From Caldimonas thermodepolymerans (GTDB lineage: Bacteria; Pseudomonadota; Gammaproteobacteria; Burkholderiales; Burkholderiaceae_C), in contig NZ_CP064338.1 in the NCBI RefSeq assembly GCF_015476235.1, positions 682,001-746,000 on the forward strand: a DNA stretch of 64,000 nt. Reading direction: 5' to 3'. Made by a program: the position numbers and the translations under genes. Of this stretch, positions 37,703-52,816 are shown one piece after another. A model generated the notes under the pieces. That model was not told the origin of the DNA, searched no databases, and saw only the letters and a program-made list of their open reading frames with translations. Position 1 is the first letter of the stretch, and each line of letters opens with the position of its first letter.

Positions 37703-38257
37703 GTGAGTCGTGATGTGAAGCTGGCATTGGTCGGGCTGCCAGGCTCGGGCAAGAGCACCATCGGCCGGCAGCTCGCACAACGCCTGGGAGTGCCCTTCCT
37801 CGACTCGGATGCCGAAATCGAGGCCCGCCTGGGGACCTCGATCCGTGCCTACTTCGAGCAGCACGGAGAGGCTGCTTTCCGCGACATCGAAGCGCAGGTG
37901 CTGCAGGAGCTGTGCGAGCGGGATGCGTTCGTGCTCGCCACCGGCGGCGGCGCGGTGCTGCGCGAGGCGAACCGGCGCACCCTGAAGCAGGCGTGTACCG
38001 TCGTCTACCTGCGCGCCAGCGTCGACGACCTCTGGCGGCGTTTGCGGCATGACACCAAGCGCCCGCTGCTGCAAGTGCCTGACGCGCAGGCGCGCCTGCG
38101 CCAGCTGCATGCCGAGCGGGCCCCGCTCTACGAGGAGATCGCCGACATCGCCGTCGACACCGGCCGCCCCTCGGCCCGGGCGGTGACCCGCATCATCGCG
38201 ATGCAGGTCGAGCTGGCCGACCAGGGGACCGACGCCGCGCCACCCACCGATTCCTGA
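37703..38257 (+). CDS. aroK: Shikimate kinase
   Basis: Phosphorylates shikimate with ATP in aromatic amino acid synthesis. The 184-residue NMP-kinase fold has the P-loop GLPGSGKST, SDAEIEARLGTSI (with the Asp that binds shikimate), FRDIEAQVL and ATGGGAVL. The start is GTG at 37703. It follows pilQ by 10 bp, the pil-aroK-aroB order common in proteobacteria. Here a large lipoprotein gene separates it from aroB. Confidence 0.95.
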   Translation: MSRDVKLALVGLPGSGKSTIGRQLAQRLGVPFLDSDAEIEARLGTSIRAYFEQHGEAAFRDIEAQVLQELCERDAFVLATGGGAVLREANRRTLKQACTVVYLRASVDDLWRRLRHDTKRPLLQVPDAQARLRQLHAERAPLYEEIADIAVDTGRPSARAVTRIIAMQVELADQGTDAAPPTDS

Positions 38258-38315
38258 ACGACCCGCCGCCTTCGAGGGGGCGTGACCAGAACAAGCCAAA
38301 GAGGGAAACCAGTCC

Positions 38316-39959
38316 ATGCACCAGACATCCGTTCGTTCCGTCCGACGCCCTCTGGCCGTCGTGTTCGCGGCCTTCCTGATGGCCTCCTGTGGCGGAGGCG
38401 GTGGTGATCCCGGAAGTCCCCCGTTTGACGGCCCGGGCGCCGGCTCGCCGCCGTTCGGCGGCGGTGGCGGGGGCGGGGGCCAGACCGGGGACGGCCAGCG
38501 CCCGCGACCCGACGAGACCATCGTGCCGACCAGCGATGCGCTGCAGGTGACCGTGCTGGGGGCCGCGTCGGGTGCGCCGGTCCAGGGCGCCACCGTGGTG
38601 GCCGGTGCGCTCACCCGCACGACGGACGGGAACGGACGGATTTCCATTGCGAGCTTCACCCCCACGCCGCGGCTGGTGATGGAAGCCACGGCCGCCAACT
38701 ACGAGACCGCCTACCGGGTGACCCGGGTGGTGGCCGGCGTGCCGAGCCTGTCGGTGATCAAGCTGATCGCCTTCGGCACGACCGAGACGATCGACGCGGC
38801 CGCAGGTGGCGTGGTGGAGGCAACGGACTCCCCGCTGCGCCTGTCGGTGCCGCCTTCCTCGCTGGAGAACGCCGATGGCAGCGGCGCCAACGGCGACGTG
38901 GAAGTCCGCGTGACCGACTTCGCGCCCGGCTCGGACAGCAGCGTGCTGTCGGGCGACTACACCGACGCTGCAGGCGACGCGCTGGAGAGCTTCGGCGGTG
39001 CGATCATCGCCGTCGGGAACGACCTGCGTGCGGCCGCGGGCGCGCAGCTGGAGCTGCGCATCCCGGTCAGCACGCGCAGCAGCTCCGCGCCGACGACGGC
39101 CAACCTCTACCGCTTCGACCCGGCCACGGGCCGTTGGGAGCCGCGCGGACAGGCGACGCTCACCGCCGGCTCGCCGGGCTACTACACCGCCGTGGTGGAC
39201 GAGTTCGGGCAATGGATGGTGGGCCTGCCGCTGGCCGGCGGTGCCACCGTGACCGGCTGCGTCCAGGACGAGGCGGGTGCGCCGGTGGCCGACGTCAGCG
39301 TCGAGGCCGAGGGCATTTCCTACACGGGCATCAACCAGGGAGTGACCGGCGCCGACGGCCGCTTCACCCTGTCCGTGCGTCCGGGCAGCACCGTGATGGT
39401 GTCGGGCCACCATGGCGCGGCCCAGACCAACGCGGTGTCGGTCGCGACGTCCACCGGCGCGACCAACATCCCGACCTGCCTGACGCTGCCGGCGCGCAAC
39501 GCGGTCACCGTGCGCCTGACCTGGGGCCAGAGCCCGGCCGACATCGACTCGCACCTGAAGATGCCCGGCGGCACGCACATCTACTACGTCAACAAGGGCT
39601 CGCTGACGGCCGAGCCGTACGCCAGCCTGGACGTGGACGACACCAACGGCTACGGCCCGGAGGTCACCACGATCCGGAATCCGAAGCGCGGCATCTACCG
39701 CTTCTACCTGCACAACTACTCGGGCACCTTCTCGCCCGGCATGACCGGCTCGCCCACCCGGGTGGAGCTGAACTACCTCGGCCGGGTGGTGGTCTTCACC
39801 CCGCCGGCCGGCGAGGGCACGTCGCGGTACTGGCACCTGTTCGACCTGGAGATCGGCGAGAATTGCTCCATGACGCTTTATCGCTACAACCGCTGGCGCG
39901 CCGACGAACCCGGGAACCCGAACTCGGGGACCACCGCGCAAGCGTGCGTGCCCCAGTGA
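38316..39959 (+). CDS. Large lipoprotein with carboxypeptidase-regulatory-like and YfaP/DUF2135-like domains
   Basis: 547 residues. Signal sequence with lipobox MASC (Cys about residue 25), then a Gly-rich linker with two GSPPF repeats. After it come a beta-sandwich domain (about 75-150; [20 protein letters not shown]) like the carboxypeptidase regulatory domain, a middle region (150-300) resembling adhesion-type beta domains, a second such domain ([22 protein letters not shown], given here as residues about 308-330), and a C-terminal domain with [20 protein letters not shown] and [12 protein letters not shown] that resembles YfaP/DUF2135. Function unknown; probably surface or periplasm. It lies between aroK and aroB, 58 bp and 1 bp apart. 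Confidence 0.75.
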   Translation: MHQTSVRSVRRPLAVVFAAFLMASCGGGGGDPGSPPFDGPGAGSPPFGGGGGGGGQTGDGQRPRPDETIVPTSDALQVTVLGAASGAPVQGATVVAGALTRTTDGNGRISIASFTPTPRLVMEATAANYETAYRVTRVVAGVPSLSVIKLIAFGTTETIDAAAGGVVEATDSPLRLSVPPSSLENADGSGANGDVEVRVTDFAPGSDSSVLSGDYTDAAGDALESFGGAIIAVGNDLRAAAGAQLELRIPVSTRSSSAPTTANLYRFDPATGRWEPRGQATLTAGSPGYYTAVVDEFGQWMVGLPLAGGATVTGCVQDEAGAPVADVSVEAEGISYTGINQGVTGADGRFTLSVRPGSTVMVSGHHGAAQTNAVSVATSTGATNIPTCLTLPARNAVTVRLTWGQSPADIDSHLKMPGGTHIYYVNKGSLTAEPYASLDVDDTNGYGPEVTTIRNPKRGIYRFYLHNYSGTFSPGMTGSPTRVELNYLGRVVVFTPPAGEGTSRYWHLFDLEIGENCSMTLYRYNRWRADEPGNPNSGTTAQACVPQ

Positions 39960-39960
39960 A

Positions 39961-41058
39961 ATGGGGGCAGGTCTTCTTGAGGTCACGGTCGACCTGGGCG
40001 ACCGTGACTACCCCATCCTGATCGGCGCCGGCCTGATCGGCGCATCGCAGACTTACGAGCGGGCCCCGGCGGGCGGCACGGCGGTGGTGGTGACCAACAC
40101 CACCATCGCGCCGCTGTACGCCACCCGGGTGGCCGAGACGCTGCAGCGACGCCATGCGCGCGTGCTGCAGGTCGTGCTGCCCGACGGGGAAGAACACAAG
40201 AACTGGGTGACGCTGAACACCCTGTTCGAGGCGCTGCTGTCACAGGCGTGCGACCGCAAGACCGTGCTCTACGCGCTGGGCGGTGGCGTGATCGGCGACA
40301 TGACCGGCTTTGCCGCGGCGTGCTACATGCGCGGCGTCCCGTTCGTGCAGATCCCGACCACGCTGCTGGCGCAGGTGGACTCCTCGGTCGGCGGCAAGAC
40401 GGCGATCAACCATCCGCTCGGCAAGAACATGATCGGCGCGTTCTACCAGCCGCGGCTGGTGGTCGCCGACCTCGATGTCCTGGACACGCTGCCGGACCGC
40501 GAGCTGTCGGCCGGCCTGGCCGAGGTGATCAAGTACGGCCCGATCGCCGATGCGGACTTCCTCGCCTGGATCGAGGCCAACCTCGACGCGCTGCTGGCGC
40601 GCGACAAGGCGGCGCTCGCGCACGCGGTGAAGCGCTCCTGCGAGATCAAGGCCTGGGTGGTCGGCCAGGACGAGCGCGAAAGCGGCCTGCGCGCCATCCT
40701 CAACTTCGGGCACACCTTCGGCCACGCGATCGAGGCGGGCCTGGGCTACGGCGAATGGCTGCACGGCGAGGCGGTCGGCTGCGGCATGGTGATGGCCAGC
40801 GAGCTGTCGGCGCGCCTGGGCTTGATGCCCGCAGGCTTCGTCGACCGGATGCGGCGCCTGGTCGAGCGCGCCCGCCTGCCGGTGCAGGGGCCGGCACAGC
40901 TGTCGGCGCCGCGCTACCTGGAGTTGATGCGCATCGACAAGAAGGCCGAGGCCGGCGCGATCCGCTTCGTCGTCATCGAGGACCTGGGCCGGGCCGGCGT
41001 GCGCACCGCGCCGGACGAGCTCGTGGCGGACGTGATCGAGGCGCACACCGCCGCCTGA
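39961..41058 (+). CDS. aroB: 3-dehydroquinate synthase
   Basis: Converts DAHP to 3-dehydroquinate using NAD as a transient oxidant; second step of the shikimate pathway. The 365-residue protein shows [52 protein letters not shown] and the metal-binding [11 protein letters not shown]. The ATG comes one base after the lipoprotein stop. No clear Shine-Dalgarno is seen, so translation may be coupled to that gene. Confidence 0.97.
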   Translation: MGAGLLEVTVDLGDRDYPILIGAGLIGASQTYERAPAGGTAVVVTNTTIAPLYATRVAETLQRRHARVLQVVLPDGEEHKNWVTLNTLFEALLSQACDRKTVLYALGGGVIGDMTGFAAACYMRGVPFVQIPTTLLAQVDSSVGGKTAINHPLGKNMIGAFYQPRLVVADLDVLDTLPDRELSAGLAEVIKYGPIADADFLAWIEANLDALLARDKAALAHAVKRSCEIKAWVVGQDERESGLRAILNFGHTFGHAIEAGLGYGEWLHGEAVGCGMVMASELSARLGLMPAGFVDRMRRLVERARLPVQGPAQLSAPRYLELMRIDKKAEAGAIRFVVIEDLGRAGVRTAPDELVADVIEAHTAA

Positions 41059-41074
41059 CTGGAGGGCCCTCGCG

Positions 41075-42184
41075 ATGCTCGCGCCTTACGCCTGCAGGCC
41101 TGAGCAGTCCCGGGGGCGTCGCCACCCCGAGCCTCCGGCGCCGACGCGCAACGCCTTCCAGCGCGACCGCGACCGCATCGTCCACAGCACCGCGTTCCGG
41201 CGCCTGGTCTACAAGACCCAGGTGTTCCTGAACCACGAGGGCGACCTGTTCCGTACCCGCCTGACGCACTCGCTCGAGGTCGCGCAGCTGGCGCGCTCCA
41301 TCGCCCGCACGCTGGGGCTGCACGAGGACCTGGTCGAGGCGATCGCGCTGGCGCACGACCTGGGCCACACCCCGTTCGGCCACGCCGGCCAGGACGCGCT
41401 GCACGAATGCATGCGCGAGCACGGCGGCTTCGAGCACAACCTGCAGAGCCTGCGCGTGGTCGACCGGCTCGAGGAGCGCTACCCGGACTTCGACGGCCTG
41501 AACCTCACCTTCGAGACGCGCGAGGGCATCCTCAAGCACTGCTCGCTGGAGAACGCGCGCAAGCTCGGCGACGTCGGGCAGCGCTTCATCGAGCGCACCC
41601 AGCCCAGCCTCGAGGCACAGCTGTGCAACCTGGCCGACGAGATCGCCTACAGCACGCACGACATCGACGACGGCGTGCGCTCGGGGCTGCTGACGCTGGA
41701 GCAGCTCGACGAGGTGCCGCTGTTCGCGCGCTACCACCGCAAGGTGCTCGTGGCGCATCCGCAGCTGGCCGGGCGGCGGGTGCTGTTCGAGGCACTGCGC
41801 CTGATGCTGTCGGACCTGGTCTACGACGTGATCGGCGCGACCCGCCAGGCGCTGGAGGCGCACCGACCGCAGGGCGTCGACGAGGTGCGCCGCCTGCCAC
41901 CGCTGGTGCGCTTCAGCGACGCGATGCGCGAGGAGCTCGTCGTGCTCAAGCGCTTCCTGTTCCGCGAGCTGTACCGCCACCCGCAGGTGGTCGACAGCAC
42001 CAGCCGCGGCAAGCAGGTCGTGCGCGAGCTGTTCGCCGCCTACGTCGAACGCCCGGGGGAGATGCCGGCCGACTACCAGGCCGCGGCCGACCGTCACCGT
42101 GCGGTGGCGGACTACATCGCCGGCATGACCGACCGCTTCGCGATCCGCGAGCACGAGCGCCTGACCGGCCAGCGGCTGTTCTGA
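41075..42184 (+). CDS. dgt: dGTPase-like HD-domain triphosphohydrolase
   Basis: A 369-residue protein of the deoxyguanosinetriphosphate triphosphohydrolase-like (type 2) family, which removes triphosphate from dNTPs. The HD metal residues appear as HSLEVAQLARSIA, LAHDLGHTPFGHAG and DEIAYSTHDIDD. Also present are FRRLVYKTQVF and FNLEVAQ-type surroundings typical of the family. It follows aroB by 16 bp in the usual aroK-aroB-dgt order. Confidence 0.92.
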   Translation: MLAPYACRPEQSRGRRHPEPPAPTRNAFQRDRDRIVHSTAFRRLVYKTQVFLNHEGDLFRTRLTHSLEVAQLARSIARTLGLHEDLVEAIALAHDLGHTPFGHAGQDALHECMREHGGFEHNLQSLRVVDRLEERYPDFDGLNLTFETREGILKHCSLENARKLGDVGQRFIERTQPSLEAQLCNLADEIAYSTHDIDDGVRSGLLTLEQLDEVPLFARYHRKVLVAHPQLAGRRVLFEALRLMLSDLVYDVIGATRQALEAHRPQGVDEVRRLPPLVRFSDAMREELVVLKRFLFRELYRHPQVVDSTSRGKQVVRELFAAYVERPGEMPADYQAAADRHRAVADYIAGMTDRFAIREHERLTGQRLF

Positions 42185-42234
42185 CCCCGTAAACTGGGGC
42201 CGGAGTCGACTACCGCCCCGCTGCGGGCTTTCCC

Positions 42235-42936
42235 ATGGCACGTCTGCCTCGCCTGGCCGTTCCCGGCCATCCGCACCTGGTCGCGCTGCGCGGCCACAAC
42301 CGCCAGGTCGTGTTCCAGAACGACACCGACTACCAGGTCTTCCTCGACACGCTGCGCAACTACGCCGTCACCGCGGGCCTGGCGGTGCACGCCTACGTGC
42401 TGCTGCCCGCGGAGGTGCGCCTGCTCGCCACGCCGGCCGACGCAGGCGCGCTCAGCCGCACGATGCAGTCGCTCGGCCGCCGCTACGTCGCCTGGTACAA
42501 CCGCCAGCACGGCCGCAGCGGCGCGCTGTGGGAGGCGCGCTTCCGGGCCGGGGTGGTGGAGGCCGACCCGTACGTGCTGCGCTGCACCGTGCTGCTGGAG
42601 AGCCTGCCGCTGCGCCACGGCCTGGTGCTGCCGGGCCAGGACTGGCCGTGGTCCAGCCTGGGCCACCACCTGGGACACCGGCGTGACCCGCTCGTGAGCG
42701 AGCACGGCTGCTGGTGGGCGCTGGGCAACACGCCGTTCGACCGCGAGGTGGCCTACCGGCGCCTGTTCGAGCAGGGGCTGGGCGAGCGCGAGGTGCAGCA
42801 CATCGAGCAGACCGCCCTGCAGGGCTGGGCCCTGGGCAGCCCGGCGTTCCTGGCGGCCCTGGCGCCGGTCGTGGCCCGGCCGCTGCAGCCGCGCCCGCGC
42901 GGGCGGCCCCGCAAGCACAACCCTGTCCCCATTTAA
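42235..42936 (+). CDS. Degenerate REP-associated tyrosine transposase (RAYT) lacking the HUH motif
   Basis: 233 residues. The N-terminus MARLPRLAVPGHPHLV, the GRRYVAWYN segment (Y84/Y88), SGALWEARFRAGVV and the C-terminal RGRPRK are those of RAYT/IS200-like transposases. The strand that should read close to YVLMTNHVHLL instead reads YVLLPAEVRLL (54-64), so both metal-binding His of the HUH motif (expected at 60 and 62) are Glu and Arg. The reading frame is otherwise full length. It is unlikely to cut DNA but may still bind it. It is followed by the gltB promoter, 57 bp downstream. Confidence 0.8.
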   Translation: MARLPRLAVPGHPHLVALRGHNRQVVFQNDTDYQVFLDTLRNYAVTAGLAVHAYVLLPAEVRLLATPADAGALSRTMQSLGRRYVAWYNRQHGRSGALWEARFRAGVVEADPYVLRCTVLLESLPLRHGLVLPGQDWPWSSLGHHLGHRRDPLVSEHGCWWALGNTPFDREVAYRRLFEQGLGEREVQHIEQTALQGWALGSPAFLAALAPVVARPLQPRPRGRPRKHNPVPI

Positions 42937-42992
42937 CATCGACCCAGAATGGTGCATCGGTTTAAATTGAATCTGACCCTATTTATTCTTCC

Positions 42993-43020
42993 TTGACATA
43001 GGGTTATGCGCACGTATGCT
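42993..43020 (+). promoter_or_regulatory. gltB promoter
   Basis: A perfect -35 TTGACA (42993-42998), a 16-bp spacer and TATGCT (43015-43020). Transcription would start about 28 nt before the gltB ATG. The surrounding 80 bp are strikingly AT-rich for this genome. Confidence 0.8.
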
Positions 43021-43054
43021 CCGTGTTATCCCTAACGATGACACGGAGTGCGCC

Positions 43055-47806
<4,752 letters not shown>

Positions 47807-47825
47807 CCGGATCGAGGAGTACGCA

Positions 47826-49292
<1,467 letters not shown>

Positions 49293-49827
49293 GCCCTCGC
49301 GGATCGCCCTGACGGGCGCCACGGGAAACGACTGGCGGGCCGCCAGTCGTTGCGCGAGGGCCGGCAAGCCGCCCGCGCGGTCGACGAGTACCTGACGGGT
49401 CGCAGCGACCTGCCACGCTGAGCCCTCGCGGATCGCCCTGACGGGCGCCACGGGAAACGACTGGCGGGCCGCCAGTCGTTGCGCGAGGGCCGGCAAGCCG
49501 CCCGCGCGGTCGACGAGTACCTGATGGGTCGCAGCGACCTGCCACGCTGAGCCCTCGCGGATCGCCCTGACGGGCGCCACGGGAAACGACTGGCGGGCCT
49601 CCAGTCGTTGCGCGAGGGCCGGCTGCGCGGCTGCAGGTCACCCCCAGGGGCGCGGCGCAAGGCCGTGGTCCGCGGGGCGGATTGTTGGCTGGTTGCGACA
49701 ACGCGGCTGCGGCGTGCCGCCCGTGCGACAGGCGCGCGGGTCAGCCGCTGCGGTGTTTTCCCCTATCATCGGGTGAACCGGTTGCCTGCTGACACCGGTT
49801 TTTTGTTGATTGGACAGCCCGTCGCCC
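49293..49827. other. Intergenic region between gltD and mlaF
   Basis: 535 bp without a gene. The first 330 bp are the tandem repeat. The rest is unique sequence with a possible -10 (TATCAT, 49764-49769) and an intrinsic terminator at 49776-49805. No coding frame in it shows similarity to any family I know. Confidence 0.6.
49776..49805 (+). terminator. Intrinsic terminator upstream of mlaF
   Basis: AACCGGT (49776-49782) pairs with ACCGGTT (49794-49800), followed by a six-T run. It can end gltBD transcription. It also sits between a possible -10 (TATCAT at 49764) and the mlaF ATG at 49828, so an attenuator role is possible. Confidence 0.75.
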
Positions 49828-50658
49828 ATGTCGTCTCCCGTTACCGAAGTCGCTGCTGACGTCCCGCCGCTGGTCGAGCTGCGCGGGGTCACGTTCGGTT
49901 ATGGCGAGCGGCGCATCCTCGAAGACATCAGCCTGGTCGTGCCGCGCGGCAAGGTGGTGGCGCTGATGGGCGCCTCGGGCGGCGGCAAGACCACGGTGCT
50001 GCGGCTGATCGGCCGCCAGGTCTCGCCGCAGGCGGGGCAGGTGCTGTTCGACGGGGCCGACATCAACCAGATGGACGCCGACGCGCTGTTCGCGGCGCGG
50101 CGCCGCATGGGCATGCTGTTCCAGTTCGGTGCACTGTTCACCGACCTGTCGGTGTTCGACAACGTCGCGTTCCCGTTGCGCGAGCACGCCAGGCTGCCGG
50201 AAAGCATGATCCGCGACCTGGTGCTGATGAAGCTGAATGCGGTCGGCCTGCGCGGCGCGCGCGACCTGATGCCCAGCGAGATCTCGGGCGGCATGGCGCG
50301 CCGCGTGGCGCTGGCGCGCGCGATTGCGCTCGATCCGGACCTGATCATGTACGACGAGCCCTTCGCGGGGCTGGACCCGATCTCCATGGGCGTGGCCGCG
50401 CGCCTCATCCGCCAGCTCAACGACACGCTGGGCGTGACCAGCATCGTGGTCTCGCACGACGTGGACGAGACCTTCCTGATCGCCGACCACGTCGTCTTCC
50501 TCGCCAACGGCCGCATTGCCGCGCAAGGCACGCCGGCCGAGATGCGTGCCTCGACCGATCCGCTGGTGCGCCAGTTCGTCGATGCCCAGGCCGACGGCCC
50601 GGTGCGCTTCCATTACCCGGCCGCCCCGGTGGCCGAAGACTTCCGCGTGGGGGGGTGA
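49828..50658 (+). CDS. mlaF: Mla phospholipid transport system ATP-binding protein
   Basis: ATPase of the MlaFEDB inner-membrane complex that moves phospholipids between MlaC and the inner membrane. The 276-residue protein has Walker A GASGGGKTT, the Q-loop FQFGALFTDLSVFDNV, the signature SGGMARRVALARA, Walker B LIMYDEPFAGLDP and the H-loop SHDVDE. The C-terminal extension fits the MlaF type that contacts MlaB. The ATG at 49828 is preferred over a TTG six codons upstream. mlaE follows within 2 bp. Confidence 0.95.
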   Translation: MSSPVTEVAADVPPLVELRGVTFGYGERRILEDISLVVPRGKVVALMGASGGGKTTVLRLIGRQVSPQAGQVLFDGADINQMDADALFAARRRMGMLFQFGALFTDLSVFDNVAFPLREHARLPESMIRDLVLMKLNAVGLRGARDLMPSEISGGMARRVALARAIALDPDLIMYDEPFAGLDPISMGVAARLIRQLNDTLGVTSIVVSHDVDETFLIADHVVFLANGRIAAQGTPAEMRASTDPLVRQFVDAQADGPVRFHYPAAPVAEDFRVGG

Positions 50659-50660
50659 GC

Positions 50661-51446
50661 ATGCTGGGATGGCTGCATCCGGCACGCGTCGGGCAGGCCG
50701 TGCGCCTGAAGCTGCAGGACGTCGGCTGGTCGGCCCGGCTGCTGCTGCGCCTGCTGGCCTCGGGCAGCAAGACGTTCCGCCGTGGCGGCCTGGTGGTCGA
50801 CCAGCTCCACTTCCTGGGCAACTATTCGCTGGCCATCATCACCGTCTCCGGGCTGTTCGTCGGCTTCGTGCTGGGCCTGCAGGGCTACTACACGCTGCAG
50901 CGCTACGGCTCGTCCGAGGCGCTGGGGCTGCTGGTCGCGCTGGCGCTGGTGCGCGAGCTCGGGCCGGTGGTCAGTGCGCTGCTGTTCGCCGGCCGGGCCG
51001 GCACGTCGCTGACCGCCGAGATCGGCCTGATGAAGGCGGGCGAGCAGCTCGCCGCGATGGAAATGATGGCGGTCGATCCGGTGCAGCGCGTGCTGGCGCC
51101 GCGCTTCTGGGCCGGCGTGATCGCGATGCCCCTGCTGGCGGCGGTGTTCAGCGCCGTGGGCATCATCGGCGGCTGGGTCGTCGGCGTGCTGATGATCGGC
51201 GTCGACGAGGGTGCCTTCTGGTCGCAGATGCAGGGCGGCGTGGACGTGTGGGCCGATGTCGGCAACGGCATCATCAAGAGTTTCGTGTTCGGAGTGACCG
51301 TCACCTTCGTGGCCCTGCTGCAGGGCTACGCCAGCAAACCGACGCCCGAAGGCGTCTCGCGCGCGACGACGCGCACGGTGGTGATGGCCTCGCTGGCAGT
51401 GCTGGGGCTGGATTTCGTGCTCACCGCGCTGATGTTTTCTATCTAG
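50661..51446 (+). CDS. mlaE: Mla phospholipid transport system permease
   Basis: A 261-residue MlaE/YrbE permease with five to six hydrophobic segments. It has the diagnostic EIGLMKAGEQLAAMEMMAVDP loop (given as residues about 118-138) and RVLAPRFWAGVIAMPLL. A GTG two codons earlier overlaps the mlaF stop and is an alternative start. Works with MlaF, MlaD and MlaB. Confidence 0.95.
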   Translation: MLGWLHPARVGQAVRLKLQDVGWSARLLLRLLASGSKTFRRGGLVVDQLHFLGNYSLAIITVSGLFVGFVLGLQGYYTLQRYGSSEALGLLVALALVRELGPVVSALLFAGRAGTSLTAEIGLMKAGEQLAAMEMMAVDPVQRVLAPRFWAGVIAMPLLAAVFSAVGIIGGWVVGVLMIGVDEGAFWSQMQGGVDVWADVGNGIIKSFVFGVTVTFVALLQGYASKPTPEGVSRATTRTVVMASLAVLGLDFVLTALMFSI

Positions 51447-51452
51447 CCGAGG

Positions 51453-51944
51453 ATGGCAGCGATGCAGAAATCTCGTCATGACGTGTGGGTCGGGCTGTTC
51501 GTGCTGATCGGCGCGGCCGCGGTGCTGTTTCTCGCGCTCAAGGCCGGCAACCTGGTCAGCTTCTCGTTCGAGCCCACCTACTACGTCGACGCCCGCTTCG
51601 ACAACATCGGCGGGCTCAAGCCGCGCGCGCCGGTCAAGAGCGCCGGCGTGGTCGTGGGCCGGGTGCACTCGATCACCTTCGACGACAAGATGTACCAGGC
51701 GCGCGTGCGGCTGGAGCTGGAGCAGCGCTACGCGTTTCCCAAGGACACGTCGGCCAAGATCCTGACCTCGGGGCTGCTCGGCGAGCAGTACATCGGGCTG
51801 GAGCCGGGGGCCGAGGAAACCAACCTTGCCGCCGGCGACATGATCACGCAGACCCAGTCGGCCGTGGTGCTGGAGAACCTCATCAGCCAGTTCCTCTACA
51901 ACCGCGCGGCCGACGCCGCACCTTCTGGAGGGAGCAAGCCGTGA
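51453..51944 (+). CDS. mlaD: Mla phospholipid transport MCE-domain protein
   Basis: A 163-residue protein with one N-terminal membrane anchor (about 10-30, VWVGLFVLIGAAAVLFLAL) and a single MCE domain (YYVDARFDNIGGLKPRAPVK to GLLGEQYIGLEPG). It forms the hexameric periplasmic ring on the MlaFEB complex through which lipids pass. Normal length. Its stop overlaps the mlaA start by one base. Confidence 0.95.
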   Translation: MAAMQKSRHDVWVGLFVLIGAAAVLFLALKAGNLVSFSFEPTYYVDARFDNIGGLKPRAPVKSAGVVVGRVHSITFDDKMYQARVRLELEQRYAFPKDTSAKILTSGLLGEQYIGLEPGAEETNLAAGDMITQTQSAVVLENLISQFLYNRAADAAPSGGSKP

Positions 51945-52777
51945 TGCGACACCCCCCCCGGTCGGCCCTCAAGGGCGTGGCCGTCGCGGTGCTGGCGGCC
52001 GGCCTGGCCGGTTGTGCCAGCACGCCGGGCGATCCGCGCGACCCGCTGGAGCCGATGAACCGCAAGATCTTCGCGTTCAACGAGGCGGTCGACCGGGCGG
52101 TGCTGAAGCCGGTGGCCACCACCTACCGCGACGTGGTGCCGCGCCCGGTGCGCACGGGCGTGTCCAACTTCTTCTCCAACATCGGCGACGCCTGGTCGGC
52201 GATCAACGCGTTCCTGCAGTTCAAGGCCGAAGCCGGACTGCGCAACACGATGCGCGTGGCGGTGAACACGGTGCTCGGCCTGGGTGGCCTGCTGGACATC
52301 GCCACCGAGGCCGGGCTCGACCCGCATCCGGAGGACTTCGGCCAGACGCTGGGGCACTGGGGCATCGGCGCCGGGCCGTACCTCGTGCTGCCGTTCCTCG
52401 GCCCCTCGACGCTGCGCGACACGGCCGCGCTGCCGGTGGACCTGAAGGCCACGGCCTATCCGTTCCGCCATGACACGCAGACGCTGTACGGACTCGCCGG
52501 GCTGCGCGTGGTCGACCTGCGCCATCGTGCCCTCGGCGTGACGGACGTGATCGACGATGCGGCGCTGGACTCCTACCTGTTCGTGCGCGACGGCTTCCTG
52601 CAACGCCGGCGCAACCAGGTCTACGACGGCAACCCGCCGGACGAGGGCGGGGATGAGGACGACTACTACTACGACGAAGAAGAAGACGACCAGGCGGGTG
52701 ACGACGCCGGGGCTGCCGCACCCGCCGGGGCGCCGGCCGCTGAACCAAAGCCGCCCGCCTCGGTCTCAAACGACTGA
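51944..52777 (+). CDS. mlaA: Outer-membrane lipoprotein MlaA (VacJ) with acidic C-terminal tail
   Basis: The outer-membrane partner that removes mislocalised phospholipids. 277 residues: signal sequence, lipobox LAGC (Cys about residue 24), then the VacJ domain with DPLEPMNRKIFAFNEAVDR, NFFSNIGDAW, EDFGQTLGHWGIGAGPYLVLP and GPSTLRD. The last 45 residues form a strongly acidic, Tyr- and Ala/Pro-rich tail (DEDDYYYDEEEDDQ) not seen in E. coli MlaA. GGAGGGAG precedes the ATG. Placement inside the mlaFED-CB run, rather than elsewhere as in E. coli, is usual for betaproteobacteria. Confidence 0.95.
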   Translation: MRHPPRSALKGVAVAVLAAGLAGCASTPGDPRDPLEPMNRKIFAFNEAVDRAVLKPVATTYRDVVPRPVRTGVSNFFSNIGDAWSAINAFLQFKAEAGLRNTMRVAVNTVLGLGGLLDIATEAGLDPHPEDFGQTLGHWGIGAGPYLVLPFLGPSTLRDTAALPVDLKATAYPFRHDTQTLYGLAGLRVVDLRHRALGVTDVIDDAALDSYLFVRDGFLQRRRNQVYDGNPPDEGGDEDDYYYDEEEDDQAGDDAGAAAPAGAPAAEPKPPASVSND

Positions 52778-52816
52778 CCTCCTCGGGGTCGATCGTTTCC
52801 GAATGAAAGGAAAGCC

